Counted from the first letter of the stretch, positions 1-9,636 are shown. The stretch is DNA of 64,000 nucleotides from Desulfosarcinaceae bacterium (GCA_030066015.1 JASJCL010000004.1:1-64000), one strand, 5' to 3'. Program-made: numbers and translations. Notes: generated from the letters alone by a model not told the origin.

Positions 1-1
1 C

Positions 2-811
2 AGCGGACTGCCCAAATTCTCCAATTTGGCACAGGCGACCTTCATTACACAGCCCCCGCATCTGGTTTCCATCTTCGACCTGCCAGATCTCTCCAACGAC
101 AATATGCGGGCGGAGGTGGAGAACTATGTCAGCGCCCTCTCTGCTCGTGGATATGATATCTTCTGTGCTGACGCCACCCACCCTGACCTCCTGGTCCCAG
201 CACTCTACACCATCATTCCCGGGGCCCATTTCCGCGAACGTGCCCAGGGGACCAGCGTGGCGCTCTTCACGGCCAAGCTCGTCACGGAGACCCTCCCGAT
301 GCCGTCTGCCCTGCCCTTCCTGGCCGAAATGGACCAAGCTCTCGACGGCAAGTACTATCTGCGCTTTTACCAAGGCCAATGCGAAATCGAGCTGGGCCAT
401 TACGAGACCGCCCTGGCCCACCTGTCCACGGCGCTGGACCTCTCCCCCAAAGCGGAGGATGTGGCCAGCATCTACGCCTACATGGGTATCTGCCATAAAG
501 AGATGGAGCAGTATGAGGCCGCCTTGGCGGTGCTGCAAAAGGGCGCCGCTCACGATGACGAACGGACCGACATCTTCAATTTGATGGGCTTCTGCCATTT
601 CAAGCTCAAGGCCCATGACAAGGCCATCACCTGCTTCGAACGCAACCTCCAGCTAGACCCCAGCTCGGCCATCGATTACGCCAACATCGGCAGCAACTAC
701 CGCGAGATGGGTCAGACCGAAAAGGCCATCGCCTTTTACGAACTGGCCCTGGACCTGGATCCGGGAATCGAATTCGCCAGGGAGAGTCTACAGCGGCTGA
801 AAAACGGATGA
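2..811 (+). CDS. YcaO-domain protein with C-terminal TPR repeats (3' part only)
   Basis: The frame is open from the left edge, so the gene begins outside the window and only the last 269 residues are seen. The first part (SNLAQATFIT, then THPDLLVPALYTIIPGAHF) resembles the end of a YcaO domain, the ATP-using fold that activates peptide amide bonds, including the closing 'P-G' strand typical of the family. From about residue 115 to the end there are three to four TPR-like helix pairs (for example YETALAHLSTALDLSP and EKAIAFYELALDLDPG). YcaO followed by TPRs is a known stand-alone arrangement, often linked to RimO/ribosomal S12 modification. No precursor peptide or other azole-synthesis gene is visible, so a role in a peptide natural product is not supported. 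A perfect hairpin lies 2 nt after the stop. Confidence 0.75.
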   Translation, partial: SGLPKFSNLAQATFITQPPHLVSIFDLPDLSNDNMRAEVENYVSALSARGYDIFCADATHPDLLVPALYTIIPGAHFRERAQGTSVALFTAKLVTETLPMPSALPFLAEMDQALDGKYYLRFYQGQCEIELGHYETALAHLSTALDLSPKAEDVASIYAYMGICHKEMEQYEAALAVLQKGAAHDDERTDIFNLMGFCHFKLKAHDKAITCFERNLQLDPSSAIDYANIGSNYREMGQTEKAIAFYELALDLDPGIEFARESLQRLKNG

Positions 812-812
812 T

Positions 813-834
813 CGGTTCCAATGGTTTGGAACCG
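813..834 (+). terminator. Hairpin directly after the YcaO-TPR gene
   Basis: A perfect 9-bp stem (CGGTTCCAA / TTGGAACCG) with a TGGT loop begins 2 nt after the stop codon at 809-811. There is no T-run behind it, so it is a candidate 3' end or weak terminator rather than a classic intrinsic terminator. The remaining ~170 nt up to copZ hold no recognisable gene, and I could not find a convincing CueR-type operator there. Confidence 0.5.
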
Positions 835-1007
835 TGCGCCGATGTGGGTTGGCCGATCCGTAGATGCGCGACAAGGACTGACGCATTGGGAAGGGCCGTG
901 ATTGCCAGTTGGAGTGCTATGCTTATTTTCCAAAAGGTACAAGCGAATGGCAATGGCGGCTTTCGAGGTCTCTGCCACACCGTCTCAACCCCAACTAGGA
1001 GGAGCCC

Positions 1008-1211
1008 ATGACGACCGAAACCTTTACTATCCCCAACATTAGCTGCGGTCACTGCGTGGCCGCCGTGAAAGATGAACTCGGCGAAATGCCTGGCGTCCAG
1101 AGCGTTGACGGCGATCCAGCCACCAAAGCGGTCACCGTCCAATTCGAGGCGCCGGCTACCATCGATCAGATACGGTCGAAGCTAACCGAAATCAACTACC
1201 CGGCAACCTGA
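1008..1211 (+). CDS. copZ: Copper chaperone, heavy-metal-associated (HMA) domain protein
   Basis: This 67-residue protein is one HMA (ferredoxin-like beta-alpha-beta-beta-alpha-beta) domain. The metal-binding loop is ISCGHC, giving the C-x-x-C pair that holds Cu(I). Such chaperones carry cytosolic copper and hand it to the N-terminal domains of CopA-type ATPases. The length is that of the CopZ family. The ATG has a strong ribosome binding site (AGGAGG) about 6 nt upstream. The gene for the copper ATPase starts 13 nt after its stop, so the two are almost surely co-transcribed and work together in copper export. Confidence 0.93.
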   Translation: MTTETFTIPNISCGHCVAAVKDELGEMPGVQSVDGDPATKAVTVQFEAPATIDQIRSKLTEINYPAT

Positions 1212-1224
1212 TCGGATACAACCC

Positions 1225-3681
1225 ATGTCCCAGCAAAACATTACGATGGCGGTGCAGGGGATGACGTGTGCCAACTGCGCCATGAACATTGAGCGTGTCC
1301 TGGGAAAGGTTGCCGGTGTGGAGGCGGCGGCCGTCAATTTCGCCGCCGAGCAAGCCCAGGTAACCTACGACACCTCGCAGGTGGCAGCCAAAGATCTGCT
1401 GGCGACGGTCAAGAAAGCGGGCTTCAAACCAGCAGTGTCACAGGTGGAACTGCCCATTACGGGCATGACTTGCGCCAACTGCGCCATGAATATCGAACGT
1501 ACCCTCACCAAAAAGTTGCCTGGTGTGATCACAGCCGGCGTCAATTTCGCCAGCGAGCGGGCCTCGGTGACCTATCTGCCCCTGGTGGTATCACCCGGAG
1601 AGATGGTGGCGGCGATCCGCAACGCCGGTTTTGACGCGTTGATCCCAGAAGAGGGCGATGACGCCGCCGACGCGGAGGCCTTGGCGCGCCAGAAGGAGAT
1701 CGCCGACCAGCACCGCAAATTCCTGGTGGGCGTTCTGTTTGCGCTTCCCCTATTCGTTCTCAGCATGGGTCGCGATTTTGGCCTTCTCGGGGCTTGGAGC
1801 CACGCGCCCTGGGTCAACTGGCTGTTTTGGGGACTGGCCACCCCGGTTCAGTTTTACACCGGCTGGGACTATTACGTGGGCGGGCTTAAAAGTCTGCGCA
1901 ACAAGAGCGCCAACATGGATGTTCTGGTGGCACTCGGGTCCAGCGTTGCCTACCTCTACTCCGCGGCGCTGGTCCTCATGCCAAGAGCCGGAGGGCACGT
2001 CTACTTCGAAACGGCGGCCGTCATCATTACGCTGATCAAACTGGGCAAGCTCCTCGAAGCACGCACTAAGGGACGCACGGGGGGCGCCATTCGCAAGCTC
2101 ATGGGGTTGCGGCCCAAAACGGCCACCCGGATCGTTGATGGGGTTGAGGCGGAGATCCCCCTCACCCAAGTGATCAAGGGCGACATTCTGCTGGTACGGC
2201 CGGGCGAACGCATTCCGGTGGATGGCCAGGTGGTGGCCGGCAGTTCGGCGGTGGACGAGTCGATGCTCACCGGAGAGCCCCTCCCGGTGGACAAGGGACC
2301 GGGCGATGCCGTTGTGGGGGGCACCATCAATGGCCAGGGGGCCTTGCGGTTTGTGGCCCAACGGGTGGGCCGGGAGACGGCCCTGGCGCAAATCATCCGC
2401 ATGGTCCAAGAGGCCCAAGGCAGCAAGGCGCCCATCCAGGCGGTGGCCGACCGGGTGGCCGCCGTTTTCGTACCGGCCATCATCCTCATCGCAGTATCAA
2501 CCTTCGGTATTTGGTGGTGGTTTACCGGGGATCTGGTGGCGGCCATGATTCGCATGGTGGCCGTACTGGTGATCGCCTGTCCCTGCGCCCTGGGCTTGGC
2601 CACGCCAACGGCCATCATGGCTGGCACCGGGAAAGGCGCCGAGCGGGGAATCCTATTTAAAAACAGCACGGCGCTGGAGAGCGCCGCCCGACTGGATACC
2701 ATTGTCCTGGATAAGACCGGCACCCTCACAGCGGGAAAACCGGCCCTCACCGATCTGCTGCCGTTGCCCGCGTCCGATCTGGACGAGGAGGGGCTACTCC
2801 AACTGGCCGCTTCGGTGGAGCAGCTCTCCGAGCACCCCGTCGGCAAGGCGGTGGTCTCTGCCGCTCGGGAAAGGGGGGTGGCGCTCCTGGAGGCATCCGA
2901 GTTTCGGGCGGAAGGAGGCCATGGGGTGACCGCCACCGTCGGCGGCGCGGCGATCCGCGTGGGGAAACCCGATTGGCGGCGTGCCGCGGAAGAAACGGCG
3001 GAGGCATACCGGCAGATGGCGGAGATCGCTGTGCTCCAAGGCGAAGGCAAAACCGCCATGCGGGTGTGGCAAAACGGACGCCAGATCGGCGTCATCGCGG
3101 TGGCCGACACCCTCAAGCCGGACTCCGCCGAGGCGGTGGCCCGACTCAAGGCGAGGGGATTGGCCGTCTATATGCTCACCGGCGACAACCGGCATACTGC
3201 CGAGGCCGTTGCCCGTGAAGCCGGCATCGATCATGTGGTGGCCGAAGTCAAACCCGAAGACAAGGCGTCGCAGGTGGCCACCCTGCAGCAAGAGGGTCGC
3301 CGCGTCGGGATGGTGGGCGACGGCATTAACGATGCACCGGCCCTGGCACAAGCAGAGGTGGGACTGGCCATCGGTACGGGTACAGACGTGGCCATCGAGA
3401 CCGCCGACGTGATTCTGGCCAGCGGCAGTCTGCAGGGGATCACCCGAGCCATCACCATCAGCCGAGCCACCTTGGGCACCATCCGTCAGAACTTGTTCTG
3501 GGCCTTTTTCTACAACCTCATCCTCGTCCCCGTGGCGGCTGGTGTGCTGGCGCCGCTGGCCGCCCTGCCCCACTTTTTACGTCAACTCCACCCGATTCTG
3601 GCTGCCTTAGCAATGGCCTTCAGCAGCATCTCGGTGGTTTCCAATAGTTTGCGTCTCTATCGGGCGAAGCTGGAGGAATAA
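1225..3681 (+). CDS. copA: Cu(I)-exporting P1B-type ATPase
   Basis: This 818-residue inner-membrane pump uses ATP to expel Cu(I). Two N-terminal HMA domains carry identical [13 protein letters not shown] metal sites. The transmembrane part includes the P1B-1 signature CPC ([15 protein letters not shown]), followed by the actuator TGEP loop (MLTGEPLP) upstream of it, the phosphorylated Asp in DKTGTLT, the SEHP motif, TGDN and the hinge [11 protein letters not shown]. All catalytic motifs are intact and the length fits CopA with two HMA domains. It lies 13 nt after copZ with only a weak ribosome binding site of its own, which suggests translational coupling. It converges on the ParA-like gene 23 nt away. 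Confidence 0.97.
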   Translation: MSQQNITMAVQGMTCANCAMNIERVLGKVAGVEAAAVNFAAEQAQVTYDTSQVAAKDLLATVKKAGFKPAVSQVELPITGMTCANCAMNIERTLTKKLPGVITAGVNFASERASVTYLPLVVSPGEMVAAIRNAGFDALIPEEGDDAADAEALARQKEIADQHRKFLVGVLFALPLFVLSMGRDFGLLGAWSHAPWVNWLFWGLATPVQFYTGWDYYVGGLKSLRNKSANMDVLVALGSSVAYLYSAALVLMPRAGGHVYFETAAVIITLIKLGKLLEARTKGRTGGAIRKLMGLRPKTATRIVDGVEAEIPLTQVIKGDILLVRPGERIPVDGQVVAGSSAVDESMLTGEPLPVDKGPGDAVVGGTINGQGALRFVAQRVGRETALAQIIRMVQEAQGSKAPIQAVADRVAAVFVPAIILIAVSTFGIWWWFTGDLVAAMIRMVAVLVIACPCALGLATPTAIMAGTGKGAERGILFKNSTALESAARLDTIVLDKTGTLTAGKPALTDLLPLPASDLDEEGLLQLAASVEQLSEHPVGKAVVSAARERGVALLEASEFRAEGGHGVTATVGGAAIRVGKPDWRRAAEETAEAYRQMAEIAVLQGEGKTAMRVWQNGRQIGVIAVADTLKPDSAEAVARLKARGLAVYMLTGDNRHTAEAVAREAGIDHVVAEVKPEDKASQVATLQQEGRRVGMVGDGINDAPALAQAEVGLAIGTGTDVAIETADVILASGSLQGITRAITISRATLGTIRQNLFWAFFYNLILVPVAAGVLAPLAALPHFLRQLHPILAALAMAFSSISVVSNSLRLYRAKLEE

Positions 3682-3704
3682 TACCGAATCCCATCCGGAT
3701 CCCC

Positions 3705-4487
3705 TTACCGGCCCAGCAGCTCGTTCGCCAATTGCACATAGTCCTTGGCGCCATAGCTTCCGCTGCGGAAGAAGACGACCGGTTTGCCGACATCTGCGCT
3801 TTCGGCGACGGTCGTATTCAACCGAATGATGGTGTCGAATACGAGAGGCCGATAACGCTCCTCTGTTTTGAGGCGCTGGAGGATCTCGCGGCTCACTTTG
3901 GTGCGGCCGTCGAAGAGGGTTGGGATAATGCCCGTGATCTTCAGAGCGGGATTGATCTCTGCCTGCACGGCTTCAATGGTATCGAACAGTTCTGCCAGTG
4001 CGCCGAAGGCGTAAGGGTGGGTTTGGCAGGGTACCAGAACCTCCTCGGCAAAGGTGAAAACGTTGACCGTCAGCAAACTGAGACTGGGCGGCGTGTCCAA
4101 TAGGATAAAGTCATAGGTGCCCAGCAGGGGCTCGAGCGCCTCGCTGAGTTTGCGCTCGCGACCGACTTCATCCACCAGTTCTACTTCGGCGCCGGAGAGA
4201 TCCACGTGGGAGGGCAGAAGGTCGAGGCGTTTCCATGCCGTCCCGACAACCGTATCGGATGCGGCCGGTGTGCCATTGCCGCTAATCAGGTCGTAGACGG
4301 ACGGGTGATCCGCCGCGAGGCTGACGCCCATCCCGCGGGTGGTATTGGCCTGAGGATCCATATCCACCAACAGCACCCGATGCCCCACTTTGCTTAGCGC
4401 CGCGCCCAAGTTGATCACGGTGGCGGTTTTCCCCACGCCACCCTTTTCGTTGGCTACCGCAATCGTCCGGGTTCCTGCTCGCACCAT
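3705..4487 (-). CDS. ParA/MinD-family ATPase
   Basis: This 260-residue protein belongs to the deviant Walker A ATPases. NEKGGVGKTAT is the Walker A motif with the signature lysine, VDMDPQANTT is the A' motif and DFILLDTPPSL is Walker B. Plain ParA proteins of this type position DNA, plasmids or protein clusters by ATP-dependent oscillation or gradients. I chose the ATG at 4487 because AGGAGG lies 7 nt upstream; an in-frame start 19 codons earlier has no such site. No ParB-like gene or centromere repeat is visible. The gene follows a dynamin-like GTPase gene on the same strand after 87 nt, so a shared membrane-linked role is possible but only inferred. Confidence 0.85.
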   Translation of the reverse strand: MVRAGTRTIAVANEKGGVGKTATVINLGAALSKVGHRVLLVDMDPQANTTRGMGVSLAADHPSVYDLISGNGTPAASDTVVGTAWKRLDLLPSHVDLSGAEVELVDEVGRERKLSEALEPLLGTYDFILLDTPPSLSLLTVNVFTFAEEVLVPCQTHPYAFGALAELFDTIEAVQAEINPALKITGIIPTLFDGRTKVSREILQRLKTEERYRPLVFDTIIRLNTTVAESADVGKPVVFFRSGSYGAKDYVQLANELLGR

Positions 4488-4574
4488 CTTGGCCTCCTTC
4501 CAGAATAGAATGTCAATCCCAAGTGATCCGCTTCCAATAGACACCGACCGGAGATCGAGGGATCGCCGGCGCTC

Positions 4575-6881
4575 TTATTCCCGGGGCTCATAGGATCGGT
4601 TGAGGGCATCCAATTTAGCCCGCTGGCGACGCAAACGATCGCCCAACGCGTGGACGCTCGCCTCCAATTCAGAGAGTCGATCGGCCAATCCTTTCCGACG
4701 GGGATCTTCCGAGCGCGACCGATCGTTCAGGTCGGCCAGGTCGGCGAGATGAAGGCCGTAGTGGGCTGCCAATTGATCGTAAAGGGCTTCACCGGCGGCA
4801 TCGGCCAATTTTAGCAGGTATTGGTATTTAATATTTTCGCGGTGATTCAACAGATGGGAGCGGATGGAAGTTTCCATCTCCTTTTGCATCCGCTTCAGGG
4901 CGACTTTAAGGGCTCGCAGCCCTCGGATGCCACCGACGCCGGTTTCCCGAACCGAGCGCCTGGAAATGCGCCTCAGTAGCCGGCGGGCCCACTCGGCCAG
5001 ACGGTCGATCCCCAGATGAACAAGGGCCTCGCTTTTCATCTGTAGACTATAATCGAGAGTTGCCTGGGCAGTGGGCAAGGAGAGCGAAAGTTCCCGGCGC
5101 AGCATGTCCAGGTCTACCCGCGTGATGGCGTTGGGCGGTGCCGACGCCGCGTCACTTCCTGTCCCCTCGAGCAGCTCCCGATACTCTTTCACGGTGTGAC
5201 GTGCCAGATCGGCATGGGGTTCGCTGATCTCTTCCAATGACCTCGCCAACCGCGTCTCGACCCCTCGGACGAAGCGCACCAAGGCTGGATTGAGCTCTTC
5301 GGCCATTGCCCGATCCACACTGCGCCGATAGGCCTGGTGCAGACGATAAAGTACATCGGAAAATTTGCGCTCTTTCAACGCGTCGTCATAGGCGCTCAGA
5401 TCCATCTGGGGATCGGTGACCACCGTCATGAGGTTTTTTACGGCTTCGCCCGATTGTGGGTCAAAAAAGCGATCGACGTCGTTGCGCAACTCACTCTTGA
5501 TTTCGGCGACAGCACCGGACAGGGCATTTTTCAGTATCGGCTGACTGCGGCGGAGGCTCGCCTGATGCAGGTCGATTTGCTCCCGCAGCTGTTCTACGGC
5601 GGCGTCATCCTGGCTGAGCAGCCGGTGTCGCAGTTCGAGCCATTGGGCGAACCCGAGCTGAACGGTTTCGAGACGGCTGACATGCGCGGCGGCCTGAACG
5701 CTGAAGCCTTCGACTTCTAAACTGTGCCGGAGGGTCGTATCGAAGGACCCCCGCTGGGCCTCCACAAAGCGGATCATTTCCGAGTCGGACTGCCAAGCGG
5801 TCAGTCGCCCGCTGTCCTTGGCGCTTAGATCGGCATCGGGAAGTGCGAAAAGATGGTAGAGCGCAGAGAGGGCAAACACGGCGGGGGCGGGCGTCAGTGC
5901 CAGTAGCTCTTCTCGGGTACGGTCGATCACGCGCTTCATGTCCGCCAGATGGTCATGCTCGCTCATATCGCAGTTGATGATGAAGAGGATATTGTCCATG
6001 GAGCCCATCTGATGCAGCATGGAGAGAAACTTCATATCCGCCTGCCGCAAACCAGTGCGGCTACTGATCACATACAGCAGCAGGTGGGCACTGATGAGGT
6101 AGTCTTGGATCATGGCCAGATGGTGGGGGTTGGGCGAGTCACTGCCCTGGCAATCGGCGATCTCGATACGATCATCCCAATCGGTCAAAGGGATCTCCAG
6201 TTGGACATCCCGCAGGAACACTGCCAGGGCATCCTCCCCTACATACCCCTGGTGCTCTTTGAAATGCGCAGCTTCGTAGACCTGGTGGCGCTCTTCGTCG
6301 TCGATGAGGGGTGCGGCCTGGGCGTAGCCCTTCAGGTAGGCGGACAGGAGAACACTATTGGGATCGCGAACGTCGGAGCGGATCAATTGCGCGCTGGTCA
6401 GGCCGGCGAGCCCCCGTTCGAGCGCCTTCCGATGGTCCTCTCGGCGCAGATCGAATCCAGCGGTTTCCAGTCCGCCATCGTTACCATCCGGGAAGAGAAC
6501 CAAGGCCTGTTGGATCTCGTTGTTAATGCTGGCCCATGACTTGAAAAGCAGATGGGCCCTCAGCGCCTCCCCTTTGCGGATGCGGGTGACGATACTGGTG
6601 ACGACCCCAGCTCCCCTGCGCAGATAATCTCCCGCCAGCAGCGCATTGATTAGCGTGCTCTTTCCGGATTTAATGGCGCCGATGGCCGCTATACGAATCC
6701 ACCGATCCGATAGGGTCTGCGCGCTGCGATCACAGATCAGCCGCCAATGATCCAAGCGGTCCTGAGCACCGCCTGGCAGATCGGCGGCCGAGCCCAGCAT
6801 TGTTGCCAACTTGTCCGCTGTGACCAACAGCTCTCCGCGGAGATGTTCGGTATTCTTCATAAGGGCAAGGTGAGCCGCCAT
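4575..6881 (-). CDS. Dynamin-like GTPase (bacterial dynamin superfamily)
   Basis: This 768-residue protein has an N-terminal large GTPase domain: G1 is GAIKSGKS (residues 68-75), G2 is Thr95 in VVTSIVT, G3 is DCQG (243-246) and the G4 position reads NCD (303-305) instead of NKxD. The rest is long, charged and alpha-helical, with coiled-coil character (for example residues ~430-480 and the last 60), as expected for a dynamin stalk. Bacterial dynamins bind and remodel membranes and have been linked to membrane repair, vesicles and phage defence. No clear transmembrane helix is seen. The initiator could also be Met8. The ParA-like gene follows downstream. Assignment to the superfamily is firm, the function is not known. 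Confidence 0.8.
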   Translation of the reverse strand: MAAHLALMKNTEHLRGELLVTADKLATMLGSAADLPGGAQDRLDHWRLICDRSAQTLSDRWIRIAAIGAIKSGKSTLINALLAGDYLRRGAGVVTSIVTRIRKGEALRAHLLFKSWASINNEIQQALVLFPDGNDGGLETAGFDLRREDHRKALERGLAGLTSAQLIRSDVRDPNSVLLSAYLKGYAQAAPLIDDEERHQVYEAAHFKEHQGYVGEDALAVFLRDVQLEIPLTDWDDRIEIADCQGSDSPNPHHLAMIQDYLISAHLLLYVISSRTGLRQADMKFLSMLHQMGSMDNILFIINCDMSEHDHLADMKRVIDRTREELLALTPAPAVFALSALYHLFALPDADLSAKDSGRLTAWQSDSEMIRFVEAQRGSFDTTLRHSLEVEGFSVQAAAHVSRLETVQLGFAQWLELRHRLLSQDDAAVEQLREQIDLHQASLRRSQPILKNALSGAVAEIKSELRNDVDRFFDPQSGEAVKNLMTVVTDPQMDLSAYDDALKERKFSDVLYRLHQAYRRSVDRAMAEELNPALVRFVRGVETRLARSLEEISEPHADLARHTVKEYRELLEGTGSDAASAPPNAITRVDLDMLRRELSLSLPTAQATLDYSLQMKSEALVHLGIDRLAEWARRLLRRISRRSVRETGVGGIRGLRALKVALKRMQKEMETSIRSHLLNHRENIKYQYLLKLADAAGEALYDQLAAHYGLHLADLADLNDRSRSEDPRRKGLADRLSELEASVHALGDRLRRQRAKLDALNRSYEPRE

Positions 6882-7166
6882 GGACGGCCGGATAGAGTGG
6901 GCGACCCGCGCGGGTGCTAAATGGGCGTCACCCCACCTGCAGACTGCGGCGTCGGATGGTGGGAGACGGCCTGATTACTTTCCCAAGGTGTTCTTCTTGA
7001 CGCGATGGGGATCGCGTGCAGGCATCGCGAACAAGCGCCTCCCCGGTTGGTGCATCTGGGAGGTGCCGTCTGGCGTGTAGAAGGCCAAATGCCAGCAGTT
7101 TCATACACCGCTGCACAGGCCCTTGTCAAAAGTGCGAGTGGTGTCAGGGGTTGGCGGGTGTACCCA
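6882..7166. other. Intergenic stretch without recognised gene
   Basis: These 285 bases lie between the start of the dynamin-like gene and the end of the next minus-strand gene. Short frames exist on both strands but none has a ribosome binding site or recognisable protein. I see nothing definite here; it may hold the promoter of the dynamin-like gene. Confidence 0.4.
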
Positions 7167-7961
7167 CTATTCGGAAGCGACCGTGCCGGCATCCGGCACA
7201 TCCAGGACAGGGGATTGGGTCGGCACCAACTGGGGCTTGGCTACCGGAGGTGCGGTGGCGCGCTTCAGTGTCGTCTCACCGCCCGCAGCGGATGTGGGCG
7301 TTGACGCAGCCGCAGCCGCCGTTGCGGGAGCCGCCTCGGTAGGTGTCCCATTCGGTGATGCGGGTTCAATTGAAGATACGGGTGTGATTGCCATCTCAGG
7401 GGCGGACGCGGTGTTCACCATCGGGGTAACAGCTTTCGAAGGCGGCGCCTTCTCATTCGACTTGGCGGTGCTACCGGTGGGTGGCAATGTGGTAGCGGTC
7501 GGCGTTCCACCAGTGGCTGCGGCGGGCGCCACGTTAACGCTGCTGGTCGGCGTCGCCGAAGGTTTGGCAGCCGTAGTTGGTGCGGTGTCGTCGGCCCCGG
7601 TAGGCTGTAGGGCCGCCACCTGCTTCTGCAGGGTGGCCAGTCGTTTTCGAATGTTGGCGCTTGTCGTTTGCTCAGCTTTGATCTTCAGTTTCGCCGAAAG
7701 CAGCTCCTTCTCAAGGCTCACCCGTTGCTTGCTCCAATCGGCTTTAGCCGCCTCGAAGCTCTTGGCAAGTGTTTCGTCCGCAAGGGCTTTCTGGGTCGCC
7801 ACAGCGGACTGTTGGGCGTGGACAAGGGTATTGAGGCGTTGACCGAACATTCCGGCCAGAGCGGCCAGAACAAGGGTTATGGCAGCACTGGTACACACCA
7901 GGTACGGCAACCATTCGGACCAAGGTCGGCCATTTCCGGAAGATTGTCTGAAGATGGTCAT
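7167..7961 (-). CDS. Membrane-anchored coiled-coil protein with Ala/Pro/Thr-rich tail
   Basis: I do not recognise this 264-residue protein. It has a short cytoplasmic N-terminus, one transmembrane helix (about residues 15-37, YLVCTSAAITLVLAALAGMF), a coiled coil of about 80 residues rich in Ala, Lys and Glu, and then about 140 residues of low-complexity Ala/Pro/Thr/Ser that is probably unstructured and periplasmic. I chose the ATG at 7961, preceded by GGAAA, because it starts 1 nt after the stop of the gene upstream; frames further upstream run into that gene. The tight spacing shows a two-gene operon whose products share the same layout, so they probably form a complex in the inner membrane. 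No enzyme motif is present. Confidence 0.65.
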   Translation of the reverse strand: MTIFRQSSGNGRPWSEWLPYLVCTSAAITLVLAALAGMFGQRLNTLVHAQQSAVATQKALADETLAKSFEAAKADWSKQRVSLEKELLSAKLKIKAEQTTSANIRKRLATLQKQVAALQPTGADDTAPTTAAKPSATPTSSVNVAPAAATGGTPTATTLPPTGSTAKSNEKAPPSKAVTPMVNTASAPEMAITPVSSIEPASPNGTPTEAAPATAAAAASTPTSAAGGETTLKRATAPPVAKPQLVPTQSPVLDVPDAGTVASE

Positions 7962-7962
7962 T

Positions 7963-8772
7963 CTATTTTCCCTTTCCGCCGCTGCCAAGAGGCCAGTTGG
8001 TTTGGCCCACGACGAGGGTGAGCGACCATTCGCGGTATTTACGGTTGACGGTAGCTGAGACATTGAAACCGATGGTCGTGAAGGTACGCTGCAGGAAAGA
8101 GGCGTATGAGGGCGCCGTGTCGCGACTGTTGACCGCCAGCAATAGACCGTCGGGCAGGTCGCTGAAGGCGCTTTGGATCACGGGTTTGGTGGTCCAACCG
8201 TCTGCTTCAAAAATTTGACGCAACTCCTCAGCCATGAGACCAGAGGCTTCATTGTCCATCACCGCGATGATGTCCAGATCGCCTTTGGGACCCGGCTCAA
8301 GCAGGGCCTTCAAATGGTCGCGCTGGGCTTTGGGAAGCCGCGCACGAACGGCGGCCTGGGCTTTTTGCATGCGCTCGTTCTCTTCATGAACTTGTTCGCG
8401 ACGCTGCTGCTCGGCCAGCAGGTGCTCGGTTGCCTGCTGCTTCTGACGCTCCTCGCTGAGCCGGCGTTTAAGGGCTTCAATCTCGGCATCTTTGGCGCCC
8501 AGTTTCTGGACCAGGGCCTGGGACTGCTCAAGGGCGGCGTGCAGATTGCTGTCGGCCTCCATTCCAGCAGATTCAGGCCGCTGGTTGTCACTGGTCAGCC
8601 GTAGATGCGGTGCGGAACCGTGGTAGGTGGCGGGATCACGACTGGCACGACGCCTGCCCGTCAGCAGCATGAGCAGACTGCCCATCAGGGTCAATATTGC
8701 AAAACCGGCAGTGGCATAGAGGGCCATCTGATTGGCGCTGGCGACGATTTCTATAGTACCCCACCAGTTCAT
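7963..8772 (-). CDS. Inner-membrane coiled-coil protein of unknown function
   Basis: This 269-residue protein has an N-terminal transmembrane helix (about residues 15-40, LYATAGFAILTLMGSLLMLL), a linker, an 80-residue Glu/Gln/Arg-rich coiled coil and a compact C-terminal domain of about 110 residues (from DLDIIAVMDNEASGLMAEEL to the end). That C-terminal part looks like a folded alpha/beta domain but I cannot place it in a family. The start is supported by AAGGA about 9 nt upstream. It heads a two-gene operon with the Ala/Pro/Thr-rich membrane protein 1 nt downstream. No catalytic motif is visible; a scaffold or sensor role is a guess. Confidence 0.65.
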   Translation of the reverse strand: MNWWGTIEIVASANQMALYATAGFAILTLMGSLLMLLTGRRRASRDPATYHGSAPHLRLTSDNQRPESAGMEADSNLHAALEQSQALVQKLGAKDAEIEALKRRLSEERQKQQATEHLLAEQQRREQVHEENERMQKAQAAVRARLPKAQRDHLKALLEPGPKGDLDIIAVMDNEASGLMAEELRQIFEADGWTTKPVIQSAFSDLPDGLLLAVNSRDTAPSYASFLQRTFTTIGFNVSATVNRKYREWSLTLVVGQTNWPLGSGGKGK

Positions 8773-8996
8773 GGTGTCTGTCCTTTGGTTATGCAGGTCA
8801 TTTGATAGGTTGGTACATGTGTGATTCCAACGTCAGCGGCCTCCTTACTGGGCGGGTCGCAGACCGGTGGAGATACGCCAGGAATTGGCATAAACGGTTT
8901 CTGGCGCTGCAATGGTCAGGTTAGACCGTTCTTGAAGTTTTTCGGCCGTCGGCGGTGAGATCTTTAGGGGGTAGGCGCTAAAAACTGGTCGGTGAA

Positions 8997-9446
8997 CTAT
9001 ATGGTGGGCGGCTCGTCGGTGGGAACCGGCGGCTCGGCAATGCGCTCTCGATCCGAAGGTTTGCGATGCAACTCTTCAAGCCGAAGTTCGAGTTTCCGCT
9101 TCACTGCTCGAAGATCCTGTTCCATCAGTTCCAGGTCCTCGATCCGTTCCCGGATATCGCGAAGCTTCTGTTCGCCGAAAGTGAGGGCGGTCTGAATCTG
9201 GCGAATCTCGTCCACATCCAGGTCGGTGTATCCGATGATGTGGCCGATCTCTTCAAGCGTATAGCCGAAACGTTTCCCGCGCAGGATGAGTTTGAGGCGG
9301 GCCCTGTCGCGGCTGCTATAGATGCGCTGATTGCCCTTGCTTCGCTGCGGAGCGATGAGCCCCTTCTCCTCATAGAAACGAATGGTCCGGTGGCTTACAT
9401 CAAACTCCTTGGCAAGGGCCGATATGCTGTAGGTGTTGGCGCCCAT
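8997..9446 (-). CDS. MerR-family transcriptional regulator (LiuR-like, no metal-site cysteines)
   Basis: This 149-residue protein has the MerR winged helix-turn-helix at its N-terminus (YSISALAKEFDVSHRTIRFY, then EEKGLIAP and RIYSSRDRARLKLILRGKR) followed by a long dimerisation helix (residues ~75-135). It has no cysteine, so it is not a metal or redox sensor of the CueR/SoxR kind and is unlikely to control copZ-copA. The 'RARLKLILRGKRFGYTLEEI' stretch resembles the LiuR group, which controls branched-chain amino acid or fatty acid catabolism, but no such genes are nearby. A possible promoter lies about 50 nt upstream. Confidence 0.8.
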   Translation of the reverse strand: MGANTYSISALAKEFDVSHRTIRFYEEKGLIAPQRSKGNQRIYSSRDRARLKLILRGKRFGYTLEEIGHIIGYTDLDVDEIRQIQTALTFGEQKLRDIRERIEDLELMEQDLRAVKRKLELRLEELHRKPSDRERIAEPPVPTDEPPTI

Positions 9447-9496
9447 AGGCTCGAGATTCAGATGGTGCTGAGGTTTATATTAGGCGAATGGTTGGC

Positions 9497-9525
9497 AGGG
9501 TAGTCGACAGGCCTCTGGGTGTCAA
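9497..9525 (-). promoter_or_regulatory. Possible sigma-70 promoter of the MerR-family gene
   Basis: Read on the minus strand, TTGACA (9525-9520) is followed after 17 nt by TACCCT (9502-9497), about 50 nt before the regulator's start codon. The -35 is perfect, the -10 is poor. Confidence 0.35.
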
Positions 9526-9636
9526 GCGGGTGGGTCAGCGCATCCCAATCAACGCTGGCAGACCCTCCGCTGGTGGCGGGAAAACGGCGGCGGACGCAGC
9601 CTCAGTGCCCGTGCTTGACCGCACCACAGTCCGCAT

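Noticed and set aside
2-811. Azole-peptide (TOMM) biosynthesis locus around the YcaO protein
   Set aside because: No precursor peptide, dehydrogenase or export gene is nearby, and the TPR-bearing type is usually stand-alone.
851-1007. CueR-type copper promoter before copZ
   Set aside because: I looked for a -35/-10 pair with a 19-20 nt spacer and a dyad and found none that is convincing; the MerR protein in the window has no cysteines.
2001-3149. Long antisense frame (382 codons) inside copA, with others at 1750-2418 and 2794-3573
   Set aside because: These are out-of-frame shadows of the clearly coding, GC-rich copA; their translations are Arg/Pro/Ser-rich and have no ribosome binding sites or family features.
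6917-7201. Minus-strand frame of 94 codons downstream of the dynamin-like gene start
   Set aside because: No ribosome binding site, low-complexity translation, and it overlaps the end of the coiled-coil protein gene.
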